Numbered from the stretch's first letter, positions 29,939 to 39,900 are shown. The stretch is 64,000 nt of DNA from Streptomyces aureoverticillatus (GCF_014649395.1 NZ_BMSY01000013.1:150554-214553), one strand, 5' to 3'. Numbers and translations: made by a program. Notes: generated by a model from the sequence alone, not told the origin.

Positions 29939-30439
29939 TCAGCCTCCCGGCTCCGTGAAGAAGTACACCCGGACCACGGCCGTCTGCGCGTCGTTGCTCA
30001 GGTCGTGGAAGTCGTCCGTCGCGGTCTTCTTGGTGAACATCTCCGGACGGCCCTCGCGGAGCAGCGAGTTGACGCGGTGCGCGTACACCGTGCCGTTCCG
30101 GCCGCCGCCGAAGGTCAGCACGAGCGCGGCCGTGCGGCCCCGCCACTTCTGGGTGGAGCGGCCGATCTGGTCCGTGAGCGCGTCCTTGTCCGTGCCCTTC
30201 ACCTTGAACTCCTCGGGCCTGCGCTCCACCGAACGCGGTCCCGTGGGCTTCGGTTTGGGCTTCGGCTTCGCGGCCGCGTCCGCGCTCTTCGACGGCTTCG
30301 GGCGCGCGGCGAGGGGGTCGGGCCGGTCGGCCATCGACACCAGGGCCAGGACGAGCAGCAGGTCCGCGAAGAGCCACCCGGCGAGGACGACGCCCGCGAC
30401 CCGGCCCCCGCCCCGCCCGCGCCGCCGCGGTCGGCTCAC
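29939..30439 (-). CDS. Single-TM protein with TolR/MotB-like intramembrane Asp
   Basis: The 166-aa protein has a very basic N-terminus, one TM helix (about 14-37: VLAGWLFADLLLVLALVSM) and a Lys/Pro-rich linker, then about 90 residues of alpha/beta sequence (LVLTFGGGRNG, YAHRVNSLLREG, VVRVYFF). An Asp (residue 26) followed by LLLVLALVSM inside the TM closely resembles the proton-carrying Asp of ExbD/TolR and MotB/ZorB. The start GTG overlaps the previous gene's stop (GTGA). I infer a stator-type partner of the two-TM protein; it is not proven. Confidence 0.6.
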   Translation of the reverse strand: MSRPRRRGRGGGRVAGVVLAGWLFADLLLVLALVSMADRPDPLAARPKPSKSADAAAKPKPKPKPTGPRSVERRPEEFKVKGTDKDALTDQIGRSTQKWRGRTAALVLTFGGGRNGTVYAHRVNSLLREGRPEMFTKKTATDDFHDLSNDAQTAVVRVYFFTEPGG

Positions 30440-31893
30440 GCGTCACCTCCGGGCCGCGGGGGAGCGGAGGGGCGCCGGGGCGGCGGGCGCAGGGCGCGGG
30501 TGCGGGGCGAGTTGACGTCGGACTCGAGGTCGGGGGCGGCGTCCGGCCCGGCGTCGTGCCCGGCGTAGTCCCGCGGGACGGCGTCCGCCGGTTCGTACGC
30601 GGGCAGGTGGTCGGAGCCCTCGGCCCGGGGGCCCGGTATGTGGGTGCCGTTGGTACTGCCGGGGCTTGGTACGGGCGTTCCGTACGGTTCCGCGGCCTGC
30701 GTTTCGTACGGTTCCGTCGCCTGCGTTTCGTACGCCGTGACGCCCGACTCGTACTCCATGGTGCTCGGCACGTGTGTCCCGTACGCCGGACGCGCCGTGC
30801 CGTTGTGCCCCGGAGTCCCCGCGAGCGTCCACGCGCCCGACTCCACGCGGGCCGCCGCGTCCTGCCAGTGGGCCGCGGCGGCGTCCCAGCGTTCGGTGGC
30901 CGCGCGCATGCCGTCGACCGCGTCCGTGGTGCGGCCGGTGCTGGCGACCAGGGCCTGCGAGGCCTGTTCGGTGGCCCGCGCCACCGCCTCCGACTTGACG
31001 ACGAGTTCCTGGAGCGCGTCGGCGACGGCCTGGGTCGTGCTGACGTAGGCGGTGCTCGCCCGGTCCGTCGCCTGCCGGCTCTCGCGTACCGCGGTCTCGA
31101 TGCGGTCCGCCGCCCCGCCGATCTTCGGCAGTTCCGCGGTGAGCCGGTCCGTCGCGTCCCGCAGCGAGGTGGTCGCGCCCGTCACCGCCCCGGCCGTGCC
31201 GCTCAGTGCCTTGTGGTTCTTCTCCGCCTGGGTGGCCAGGGAGTTCATCTTGGTGGCGGCCTTGGTGAGTTCGGCCGCGAACTGCTTCGGGGAGGCGCTG
31301 CGGTGCGGGGCGAGCAGCATCTGGAGCCGGGTGAGCACGGAGGCGAGCTGGGCGAGGAGGCGCTCCCGCTCCGCCTCCTGGTCCGCCTCCTCCTTGTCGG
31401 CGCGCCAGCGCACGCGCGCGTGCACCACGGAGAGCAGCACCAGGAGGGCGATGAGGACCACCGCGGTCAGCGCCACGTTCTCGAAGCGGCCGAGCGGCGA
31501 CAGATGGCCGCCGAAGCCGGACTGCCACAGCTGGAGGAAGGGGCGCGTGGCCTCCTTGCGGTCGTCCTTCGCGAGTTCGCCGTACGCGCGCACGGCGTCC
31601 CGCAGGCCGAACCAGGTGATCAGCAGCGGGATGAAGACGAGGACGCCGAGCGCCGCCTCCAGCAGGCCGTCGCGGCGCGCCGACGGCCGGGTGTCGGACG
31701 TGGTGACGCTCTCCGGGCGTACGTAGGCGTGCACGAGGTCCAGCTCGGCCCACCGATCGAGGCGCTGACTGTGCGTCAAGTCGTCGGTCAGGGCGTTGAG
31801 TTCGTCGGCCCGGGGGGCGAGCGCCGGGCGTCCCGCGAGGTCCTGCAGCCGCTTGATGAGATCCTGCTTGTCGAGTAGTTCCGCGGGCGTCAA
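30436..31893 (-). CDS. Two-TM coiled-coil membrane protein
   Basis: The 485-aa protein has TM1 about 77-97 (VLVFIPLLITWFGLRDAV), TM2 about 139-159 (VALTAVVLIALLVLL), then a long helical region (about 165-345) rich in Ala/Thr/Glu like a chemoreceptor signalling coil, and a low-complexity C-tail with a 24-bp repeat (30681-30728, YETQAxEP). TM1 recalls the pore helix of ExbB/TolQ/ZorA proteins (GLLGTxxGL), but only two TMs are visible. The start is TTG 31893 with AGGGAG at 7 bases; start and ribosome site lie inside a tandem repeat. It is coupled to the next gene. Confidence 0.65.
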   Translation of the reverse strand: MTPAELLDKQDLIKRLQDLAGRPALAPRADELNALTDDLTHSQRLDRWAELDLVHAYVRPESVTTSDTRPSARRDGLLEAALGVLVFIPLLITWFGLRDAVRAYGELAKDDRKEATRPFLQLWQSGFGGHLSPLGRFENVALTAVVLIALLVLLSVVHARVRWRADKEEADQEAERERLLAQLASVLTRLQMLLAPHRSASPKQFAAELTKAATKMNSLATQAEKNHKALSGTAGAVTGATTSLRDATDRLTAELPKIGGAADRIETAVRESRQATDRASTAYVSTTQAVADALQELVVKSEAVARATEQASQALVASTGRTTDAVDGMRAATERWDAAAAHWQDAAARVESGAWTLAGTPGHNGTARPAYGTHVPSTMEYESGVTAYETQATEPYETQAAEPYGTPVPSPGSTNGTHIPGPRAEGSDHLPAYEPADAVPRDYAGHDAGPDAAPDLESDVNSPRTRALRPPPRRPSAPPRPGGDA

Positions 31894-31957
31894 ACGCGTA
31901 CTCCCTGTCTCAAACGCGTATTCGGTGTCTCACGCGTACTCCGTGTCTCAGCTGTCT
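31891..31957. repeat. 20-bp tandem repeats covering a gene start
   Basis: Copies at 31891-31910, 31911-31930 and 31931-31948, plus a degenerate remnant to about 31957, share caaacgcgta and ctgtct parts. On the reverse strand each repeat holds an AGGGAG-type site and TTG, so the translation start of the two-TM gene is one repeat unit. This may be a regulatory or copy-variable start region. Confidence 0.7.
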
Positions 31958-31988
31958 CGGGCGGGACGCCTCGCCCAGGAGGGCCTTG

Positions 31989-33914
31989 TCAGTCGAGGAC
32001 GTCCCCTCTGCCGCGCCGGTTCCTGCCGTCACGGCCGAGCCGGCGGGACAGCGCCTCGGCGCCGGGGTGTTCAGGGTCCCATGTGAGGCACTTGCCAAGG
32101 GCCTCAATCGCCTCATCCCGCGCACCGATCCGGTGCAGCTCCTCCGCGTGCCGGAAGGTGCGCCGTGCGAGCAGGCCCCGCACCCGCTCGTTCGTCGGAT
32201 CGTGGCCGTACGCACACCGCAGCCACCGCTCGGCGTCCGCGAAGCGTTCGGGCGCCATGTCGGCCATCGCGGCCGCGCAGTGCACCTCGATCATCGCGTC
32301 CAGGACGTCGGCGCGGGACGCGTGGGCGGTGGCCTCCTGCCAGGCCGCGTGGGAGGTCTGGACGGCGTGTTCGTACTGCCCGAGGTCCAACAGGGCGCGG
32401 GCACGGGAAAGTTGGCGCGCGGCGCGGCGGCTCATGGGTGCCGGGGGAGCCCCGGCCGACCCGCCTTCCGGCTTCGCATCCGGCTCCGGCTCCGGCTTCG
32501 TGTCTGGCTCCGTTTCCGGATTCGCCTCCGCCTCCGGCCTCGCCCCCGGTTCCGGTGCCCCGGGGGAGCCCGCCGAGGCACCCGCGTCCGCCCCCAGCCC
32601 CGCCAGCAACTCCCGTGCCTCCGCCACGATGTCCCGCAGCAGCGCCACCGCCTCCTGCCTGCGCCCCTGGCCGGCGAGCTGCCGGGCCTGGGCGACGTCG
32701 CGGCGCCGGGGGTCCGGCGGGTCCTCGGGCGGGAACAGGGTCGCCGTGAGGGCGGGGGCGTCGGCGAGGGTGTCGCGGTTCGGGTCGGCCGGCTCCAGGA
32801 GGCCCTCCTCCAGGGCGGCCGCACCGGCCGACCCGGATGAGGACGTGCCGCCGCCCCCGAGGCGTACCGCGTGCTTGAGCGCCCCGAGGGCAAGGAGTTC
32901 CGGCGGTCCGTGCGCCGTGCGCCGGCCGAGCCCCGCCACGCCCGCGCGCACCTGCTCCATCCGCGTGCCCCCGCCGACGAGGAGCAGGGTGTCCACGTCC
33001 GCCCGGTCCACCGCGGACTCGTCGAGCAGCGCGTGCGCGCGCCGCACGGTGCGCCGCACGTGCGGCTCCAGGAACGCGTCCAGGTTCGGCCGCGTGACGC
33101 CCATGCGCAGTGCGGGCCCGGTCCCGAGGTCGAGGGTGAGCGACGCGAAGTCCGTGGCCGCGGAACCGTCGGAGCCGCCGCCCTCCGGCGGGCCGCTCAG
33201 CGCCTGGCGCGTCGCCTGCGCCCGCTCGCGGTGCCCGAGCCACACCTCGGCAGGGACGCCGGTCACGGACGCGGGCCCCCGGCGCGCCACCAGCAACTGC
33301 ACCGCCTTCGCGAGCACCCCCTCGTCGAAGGCGCGGCCCCCGGAGGTGGCCGCGCCGTCGTAGCCGAGGGCCCGGCAGTGCCCGCGCACGCCGCGTACCA
33401 GACCGAGTTCGAACCCGTCGTACCCCATGCCGTACACCAGGAACGTGCCGCTGTCCCGGTCCGTCGTGTGCCCCATCACCGCGGCCATCGAGTCGCTGAT
33501 GAGCCGCACGGGCGCGAGCCCGGCCTCCCGCGCGGCGTCCCGCAGGGCCTGCCGCTGCGCCGACAGGAAGGACGCGGGCACGCTGATGACCGTCTGCGCC
33601 ACGAAGGCCGACGCCCGCTCCTCGACGCTCTCCCGCAGCGCCCGCAGCATCCGCGTCACCACCGCGTCCGGGTCGGCCGTGCCGTCCCGCCAGGGCACCG
33701 AACGCCGCCCGGCGAGAAGGGACTTCAGGCTCGGGAACGCCACCGGGAGCACCCCCGCCCCCGCGGGCACGCACACCAGCCACGGCCAGCCCGACGCGGG
33801 TACGTCGAGGCGGCGCACCTGCTCACCGGGCCCGGCGTACAGCGCCCGCACCCCGGTGGCGCCGAAGTCCACGCCGAGGCAGACACCGCCCGCCGCGCCC
33901 CTGGCTGCGGTCAT
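31989..33914 (-). CDS. Degenerate Hsp70-like protein with TPR tail
   Basis: The 641-aa protein starts with an Hsp70/actin-fold ATPase domain (about 10-350): VDFGATGV replaces the DLGTTNS phosphate-1 motif, VISVPASF is kept, and LLLVGGGTRM matches the adenosine region. The phosphate-2 strand reads LVYGMGYDG rather than DLGGGTFD, so ATP hydrolysis is doubtful. A low-complexity linker is followed by TPR-like helices (about 480-630) ending near CLTWDPEHPGAEA. It overlaps the second Hsp70 gene stop/start by four bases. It is probably a non-canonical partner or adapter rather than a classical DnaK. Confidence 0.8.
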   Translation of the reverse strand: MTAARGAAGGVCLGVDFGATGVRALYAGPGEQVRRLDVPASGWPWLVCVPAGAGVLPVAFPSLKSLLAGRRSVPWRDGTADPDAVVTRMLRALRESVEERASAFVAQTVISVPASFLSAQRQALRDAAREAGLAPVRLISDSMAAVMGHTTDRDSGTFLVYGMGYDGFELGLVRGVRGHCRALGYDGAATSGGRAFDEGVLAKAVQLLVARRGPASVTGVPAEVWLGHRERAQATRQALSGPPEGGGSDGSAATDFASLTLDLGTGPALRMGVTRPNLDAFLEPHVRRTVRRAHALLDESAVDRADVDTLLLVGGGTRMEQVRAGVAGLGRRTAHGPPELLALGALKHAVRLGGGGTSSSGSAGAAALEEGLLEPADPNRDTLADAPALTATLFPPEDPPDPRRRDVAQARQLAGQGRRQEAVALLRDIVAEARELLAGLGADAGASAGSPGAPEPGARPEAEANPETEPDTKPEPEPDAKPEGGSAGAPPAPMSRRAARQLSRARALLDLGQYEHAVQTSHAAWQEATAHASRADVLDAMIEVHCAAAMADMAPERFADAERWLRCAYGHDPTNERVRGLLARRTFRHAEELHRIGARDEAIEALGKCLTWDPEHPGAEALSRRLGRDGRNRRGRGDVLD

Positions 33915-36052
33915 CCGCCGGCCGTGTCGTCGGGGACCTGGAGGATGCCTCCGTAGTCCTTCTTGCTGGGCAGCGTCGGCACCGCGCGCTCCGAATACGC
34001 CACGGCGATCATGCTGCGCAGGTTCTTGGCCTGCTCGGCGGTCTGGATCCGGTTGCCCTGCCGGTGGGCCGCCTTGACCTGCTCGACGGCGTCACTGATG
34101 GCCTTGACCGTCTCCAACGGCGCGCCGTCCGAGGCCAGTTCGGCCTGCCGGAACTGGCTGGCGAGCCCGCACTGGTGGTACATGTCGTCGAGCAGCAGCT
34201 CGGTGAGGCGCTTGTACTCGCCGCTGTCGCCCATCTCCACGGCCCGCTGCGCCTGCCCGATGTCGCGGCGCACCTTCATCTCCTGCGTCTGCTCGATGTA
34301 CGCGCCGTACTGCTTCAGGAAGCGCTGGGCCTCCCGCACGGCGAGCCCCAGCTCCTCGCGCAGCACCGCGCTGTCCACCTCCTGCACGGTCTCGGGCGGC
34401 GGGGTGCGGGGCTTCTCGCGTTTCGGTGTGTCCTCCAGGACCATGTCGGTGCCGCGCACGCTGATGCGTACGGTGATGATGCGGTCCGCCGAGTAGTTGA
34501 ACGACACGTCCACATGGCAGTTGACCTCGATCTCCTGCGGAAGCTCGAACTCCACCACGCCCTGTTCGTGGTTCTCGCTCGCCACATGGCTGTCGCCCTC
34601 GTACACCGGCACCCGGATCAGCCGGCTGTCCGTCGCGTGGAAGGTGCGCCGGCGCGGCTCGGGCAGCGGATAGGGCGAGCCCGCCGGGATGATCTCGACG
34701 AACACGTCGCGCTGCGAGCCCCTGACCGCGGCGATGCCCATCGCCATGGGCGTCGACTCGAACAGCCCCGTCGACCCCACCGGCCGCCCGTTGACCAGGC
34801 TCTGCCCGCAGTCCGCGCACGTCTCGGCGGTGTACTCGTTGGTCGTGAAGCACTCCGGCGCCGGGCACTCCACGCCGTCGAGGGTCTGCGCGAGCACGCC
34901 AGCGCCGTAGGCCACGCACTCCATCGGGTTGATGTTGCGGCGCACCTTGTCCGGGCCGAAGAACGCCTCCACCGCCTCGTACACCGGCCGGGTCAGCGTG
35001 CCGCCGCCGACGAGCAGCACGTCGGAGATGTCGTCGGGCGTCAGCTCGAAGCCGGACAGGGTCTCCTTGACCAGGTCCATGGTGCGGGCCACCAGCGGCG
35101 CGATCATCTGCTGGAACTCGTCGCGGGTGAGCGCCATCTCGACGTCCACGATGCCCTCGGGCCCGCGGTACGCGGCCGGGATCACGATGTACGTCTCCGG
35201 CAGCTCGTTCAGCTCCCGCTTGGCCGCCTCGGCCGCCTTCTTCGCCTGGAACAGGAACTCCTTGTCGCCGGACGGGTCGACGCCCCGCTCCGCGCGCATC
35301 CAGGCGATGATCCGCTCCACGATCGCCAGGTCGAAGTCGTCGCCGCCCAGCCAGATGTCGCCCGCCGAGCGGAGCACCTGGAACTGGCTGTGCCCCTCGC
35401 GGTCCTTGACCGTGTTCAGGACGGAGATGTCGAAGGTGCCGCCGCCCAGGTCGAAGACCAGGACGCGGCTGCGCGCGCCGTCCGGCTTGTGCAGCCCGAA
35501 GGCCACCGCCGCGGCCGTCGGCTCGTCGATGATCTTCTTCACCACCAGGCCCGCGCGCTCCGCGGCCTCCCGCGTCGCCGCCCGCTGCGCGTCGCGGAAG
35601 TACGCGGGCACGGTGATCACCGCGTGCGTCACCTGCTCGCCGAGGGTGCGCGCCGCGTCCCGCACCAGCTTGTCGAGGATGACGCTGGAGATCTCCGCGG
35701 GCGTACGGGTGCGGCCGCCCAGCGTCACGTGCGCGCGCGGGTCGTCGTCGGGGCCCGGCACGATCTCGTAGCTGAGCCGGTCGCGGGCCTCGGCCACCGA
35801 CGTGTCCGCGAAGTCCCGGCCCATCAGGCGCTTCACGGACACGATGGTGTCCTTGGGCTGCCGCACCGCCCAGTTGAGGGCGTCCTCGCCGACGATCGTC
35901 TGCTCCTTGCCGTCGCGCCGCACCAGGCCGACGACGGACGGCGTCAGGCGGTCGCCCTTGCTGTTGGTGAGGACCGCGATGTCGTCGCGGTGCGGATCGT
36001 GGGCGGCGACGGCGCTGTTCGTGGTGCCGAGGTCGATCCCGATGGCCTTCAT
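33911..36052 (-). CDS. DnaK-like Hsp70 with an inserted zinc ribbon
   Basis: The 713-aa protein has a full Hsp70 ATPase: IDLGTTNSAV (phosphate 1), AVITVPAYF, KIIDEPTAAAVAFG, VFDLGGGTFDIS (phosphate 2) and VLLVGGGT. After the ATPase domain a four-Cys zinc-ribbon motif (Cys396/401 and Cys412/415) leads into a substrate-binding-like beta region, then a helical tail. This is not the housekeeping DnaK: the linker lacks the DVTPLSLG motif, and the zinc ribbon is unusual. The start (ATG 36052) overlaps the GrpE-like gene's stop by four bases. Confidence 0.85.
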   Translation of the reverse strand: MKAIGIDLGTTNSAVAAHDPHRDDIAVLTNSKGDRLTPSVVGLVRRDGKEQTIVGEDALNWAVRQPKDTIVSVKRLMGRDFADTSVAEARDRLSYEIVPGPDDDPRAHVTLGGRTRTPAEISSVILDKLVRDAARTLGEQVTHAVITVPAYFRDAQRAATREAAERAGLVVKKIIDEPTAAAVAFGLHKPDGARSRVLVFDLGGGTFDISVLNTVKDREGHSQFQVLRSAGDIWLGGDDFDLAIVERIIAWMRAERGVDPSGDKEFLFQAKKAAEAAKRELNELPETYIVIPAAYRGPEGIVDVEMALTRDEFQQMIAPLVARTMDLVKETLSGFELTPDDISDVLLVGGGTLTRPVYEAVEAFFGPDKVRRNINPMECVAYGAGVLAQTLDGVECPAPECFTTNEYTAETCADCGQSLVNGRPVGSTGLFESTPMAMGIAAVRGSQRDVFVEIIPAGSPYPLPEPRRRTFHATDSRLIRVPVYEGDSHVASENHEQGVVEFELPQEIEVNCHVDVSFNYSADRIITVRISVRGTDMVLEDTPKREKPRTPPPETVQEVDSAVLREELGLAVREAQRFLKQYGAYIEQTQEMKVRRDIGQAQRAVEMGDSGEYKRLTELLLDDMYHQCGLASQFRQAELASDGAPLETVKAISDAVEQVKAAHRQGNRIQTAEQAKNLRSMIAVAYSERAVPTLPSKKDYGGILQVPDDTAGG

Positions 36053-36591
36053 CCGTGCGTGGTCCCTTCCTGGGTTCGCGGGCTCGTCCCGTCGGTCTGT
36101 GTCGTCCGGCTCGTCGAGGGCCCCTCCCCGGTGCCGCCGGCCGCGGCCACCACGACCCGGGCGGCGCGCAGCACGTGTCCCCGGTATCGGTACCCGCGCC
36201 GCACCACCTCAAGGACCTCGTCCTCGCCCGCACCGCGCGGCGCGGCGCGCACCCGCACGACGTGGTGCGTGGCCGGGTCCGCGCGCTCCCCGACGCGCCC
36301 GATGACCTCCAGGCCCTCGCCGGTGACGGCCGTCTCCAGCTGCCGCGCGACGAGTTCGACGCTGCGGTGGTACGCGGCCGGGTCCGAGCCGGGACCGTGG
36401 GCGAGCAGCCGCCCGCAGGCGTCCAGCGTGTCCGCGCACACCAGGAGCAGCCGCTCGGTGTGCGCGCGGTGCGCGGCGTCGCGGGCGGCGAGCGCCTTGG
36501 AGCCCTCGTACGCGGCGAGGGCGGCGGCCGCGTACGGGTCGGCGGGGTCCGGGTCCGGCCCCGGCGGGTCGGGCGGGTCCATCGGGTTCAT
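36049..36591 (-). CDS. GrpE-like nucleotide exchange factor
   Basis: The 180-aa protein starts with a Pro/Asp-rich segment, then a helical region (ALAAYEGSKALAARDAA) and the GrpE beta-domain signature: GLEVIGRVGERADPATHHVV and VRRGYRYRGHVLRAARVVV. It is shorter than canonical GrpE and divergent. Its coupling (ATGA) with the Hsp70 gene supports a co-chaperone role. ATG 36591 has AGGGGGAG just upstream. Confidence 0.8.
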   Translation of the reverse strand: MNPMDPPDPPGPDPDPADPYAAAALAAYEGSKALAARDAAHRAHTERLLLVCADTLDACGRLLAHGPGSDPAAYHRSVELVARQLETAVTGEGLEVIGRVGERADPATHHVVRVRAAPRGAGEDEVLEVVRRGYRYRGHVLRAARVVVAAAGGTGEGPSTSRTTQTDGTSPRTQEGTTHG

Positions 36592-36620
36592 GAGCGCTCC
36601 CCCTGTTGGATGTCGGGCGG

Positions 36621-36962
36621 TCAGACGTCGAAGCGGACGAGGTCGGCGACGAGGCGGGCGGCGGCCTCGTCGGACAGCGGCTCCCCGGGGCCGCCGGGCC
36701 CGGCGAGCTCGCGGTCGATCTCCGCGACGGCGCCCGGCAGTTCGGCGGCGAGGTCCACGTCGTACCGGAACAGGTCGACGAGCAGCCGCCCCCGGACCGT
36801 GCGCAGCTCGTCCCACGCCGTCTGCGCCGCCGGTGTCATCAGGCGCCGGGCGAGCAGCTCGAACGGCACGTCCCGCATGTCGGCGTGCGAGGTCCACGGG
36901 GTCACGCCGGCGTCGGCGAGGGCGTCGTACGGGTCCGGGGCGCTCTCGGGGTCCTTGATCAC
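36621..36962 (-). CDS. 113-aa protein related to a segment of the CHAT-TPR protein (J-like?)
   Basis: The small protein has a DPYDALADAGV start, ADMRDVPFELLARRLMTP and AWDELRTVRGRLLVDLFRYDVD. A matching block (YRALRAAGVH... DASYTLLERGRMS... AWDRLRLPGRRLQVDALLYRW) lies in the 36959-43141 protein. The position with Hsp70 and GrpE genes and the DPYxxL/AGV opening suggest a divergent J-domain-like co-chaperone, but no HPD is visible. GTG 36962 overlaps the CHAT stop (GTGA). Confidence 0.6.
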   Translation of the reverse strand: MIKDPESAPDPYDALADAGVTPWTSHADMRDVPFELLARRLMTPAAQTAWDELRTVRGRLLVDLFRYDVDLAAELPGAVAEIDRELAGPGGPGEPLSDEAAARLVADLVRFDV

Positions 36963-39900
36963 GGAGTGCGGCCTCCTTCGGTGGTGAGCGCCGTGAGCCA
37001 GCGGCTCACCGCGTCGAGCAGGGCGCGTCGCACCCGGCCGTCCATCACGTCGGCGCGGGTGGCGCGGATCAGGTGGTGCAGGGCCTTGCGGACGTCGCCG
37101 CCGGCGAGTTCGGCCTCCGCGCGGTCGGTCAGCTCGGCGGCCCAGGACGCCAGGTCGTCCTCGTCGGGCGGCGGCTCGGCGCCGTCGCTGCGCATCAGCT
37201 CGGCCATGCCCAGGACGCCCAGGTCGGTGGCGAGCAGCCGGTCGAGTTCCTCCAGGCACTCGCCGAGGGTCTCGCGGTAGTTGTGGGTGAGGGCCTGGCC
37301 GAGGCCCACGTCGAGCAGGCCGAGCGCCTCGTGCAACAGGCGGAGCCGGGCCGGGAGTTCGTCGGTGCGGGCGTCCAGGGTGAAGACGAGGGCGCGGGCG
37401 AGGTTGTCGCGGGCGTGGTTGGAGGCGGGGTTGAGGCCGAGGGCGCGGCGCAGGTCGGCCTCCGCGCCGTAGACGTCGGAGCGCATGCCGTGCTTGGTGC
37501 GGGTGTAGCCGCGCCACACGCCCCGCGTCGAGTACAGCGAGGAGAGGCGTCCGTCGAGCTGGTCGCGCACCTCGCGCTCCAGCGGGTGCAGCACCGGCGG
37601 CACCGCCTCGACCAGTGCGATCGCCTCGTCCAGGGTGCTGCCGCGGTCGGCCCGGTCCTCGTCCAGGAGCGCCTCCACGCGGCCGAGCACGGTCCGTACG
37701 AGCGCCTTCTTCGCGCGGGCCGTCATCCCCGCACGACGCGCGACCGCCACCAGACGCTCCCACTGTTCGAGGGCCCGGCCGAGTCCGTCCGCGCCGTCGG
37801 CGAGCGCCGTGCGGGACAGCTCCAGGCGGACCCGCACGGCGAGTTCCACCCCGTCCTGGAGCAGCCGCGCGTGCCGGTGCGGCAGATGGACGTACGCCGG
37901 ATTGCGGCGCAGGAAGTCCTGGCAGTGCGCGCACGCGTCCAGGTGCCGGCGCGGGTCGGGGGCGGCGGCCGGGCCCGCGCAGTCCTCGGGCAGCGTGGTC
38001 AGCGTCGGGAAGGCGGGCAGGGCGCGCAGGGCGGGCTCGAACTTGTGCACCGCGCACAGCACCAGGCCGCGCGCCAGCTCCGAGAACGCCCAGCGCAGCT
38101 CGCGCACCGCGTACTCGCCCGGGTCCTTGCCGTCCTTGGCGGCCGCGTCCAGGTCCGCGGCCAGCTCGGCCAGGGGCAGTTGGAGGTCGAGGAGACGTAC
38201 GTAGCGGGGCCCGCAGGCGAGGGCGGTGCGCGCGCCCGGCACGCCGGGAAGCCCGCCGACGTCCTTCAGCACCCGCGCACCCGCCAGCTCCGCCTCGAGT
38301 ACCTCCGCCAACTCCTCGTACGACGCCGCCTGTTGGGGACGGCTTTGCTCCGTGTGGCGCTGTTCGTACGCCGAGAGCAGCCCGAACAGATGACGGCTCA
38401 GCTCCCAGCGCAGCCGGGTCATGTCCTCGTGGGTCAGCTCCCGCTCGTAGCAGGCGGCCCGCTCGGCGCGCCAGCCGTCCCAGTACACGTCGTCGCTCAG
38501 CAGCGTGGCCCAGTGCGCGAGCGCCGACTCCCAGGTGCGCACGGCGTGTTCCCAGGCGCCGCTGCGCTCCAGCTCCTGCGCCTGCCACAGCCGGGCCACG
38601 GCGAGGCCGTGCGCGACGGTCATGTCGCCCGGCGCGGCGGCCAGGCGCCGCTCCCACTCGGCGGCGGCCGCCTCCCGCCCCCGCGCGAGCAGGAGCAGCA
38701 GCGGCGCGTCGTCCGGGAACCGCTCGCACAGCACGTCCACGAAGCCGGGCCCGGCGTGCTCGTCGTCCGGCGAGAGCCCGGCCAGCTCGGCGCGCAGCGC
38801 GTCCGGCTCGTGCCAGCGGTACAGCAGCGCGTCCACCTGCAGCCGCCGGCCCGGCAGCCGCAGCCGGTCCCAGGCGACGCGCTCGGACCACGACATGCGG
38901 CCGCGCTCCAGGAGCGTGTACGAGGCGTCGCTGACGGCGGCCATGGACACCCCCGGATGCACGCCCGCCGCGCGCAGCGCCCGGTAGGGGTACGTCTCGT
39001 CGCGCAGCGCGAACGGGTCGGCGGCCAGCGGGGCGTGGGTGGGGCCGTCGGCCCAGGGGAGCAGGTCGATGAGGCGGCGCAGCCGGCGTCCGCGCACATC
39101 GGCGCGGTCGAGCCGGCCCGCGGCCCGCTCGTACGCGCCGACCGCCTCGGCCCACCTCCCCTCCGCCTCCGACAACCGGCCCTCCGCGTACGCCAGATGG
39201 GCGTCGGAGTCCCGGTGGCCCGGACACGCGCGGAACGCCTCGGCGGCCCGCCGCCACTCCTGGTGCGCGTCGGCGAGGCGGCCGCGGGCGTACGCGGCGA
39301 CGGCGGGCGCGTCCCGGTACGTCCCCAGCGCCTCGGCCGCCGTCACGGCCGCCGCCCACTCGCCCTCGGCCTCGGCGGCCCGCACGCGCGCGTACCGTCC
39401 CCGCACGGCGCAGTCGCGCTCCCCGCCCTGCTCTCCCTCGTTCGCGCGGGCGTCCTCCTTCTTCGCGGGGGCGGCCTCCTTCGCGAGGGCGGCGAGTACG
39501 TCGTACGCCGCGGCCACGTCCCGCCACCCCTGTGCGTCCTCGACGCCCTCCTCGGCCACCCGGGCCCGCGCGTACCGCCGCCGCACGGCCACGTCGGCCC
39601 ACTCGTCGGGCAGCACGAGGTACACGCGCAGGGCGTCGTCCCAGCGCGAGTCGAGTTCGTGGGTGCGGGCGAGGGCGTAGAGGTACAGGTGGAGGGGTTC
39701 GGGGGTGGCGGGGGTGAGGTGGGTCGATGAGGCGCCGACCGGGGTGAGGTGGAGAGAGGGCGCGGTGTCGGGGGAGTGGGCCGGGACGGCGGGCGACCGG
39801 CCGTTGGGGGACGCCGCGTCCGCGGGGTCCGGGTCGGGTGCGGGGCCGCCGGTCGTAGTCGTAGTGGTGGGCGTGGGGGTGCCGTTGGGTGCTGGGCCGA

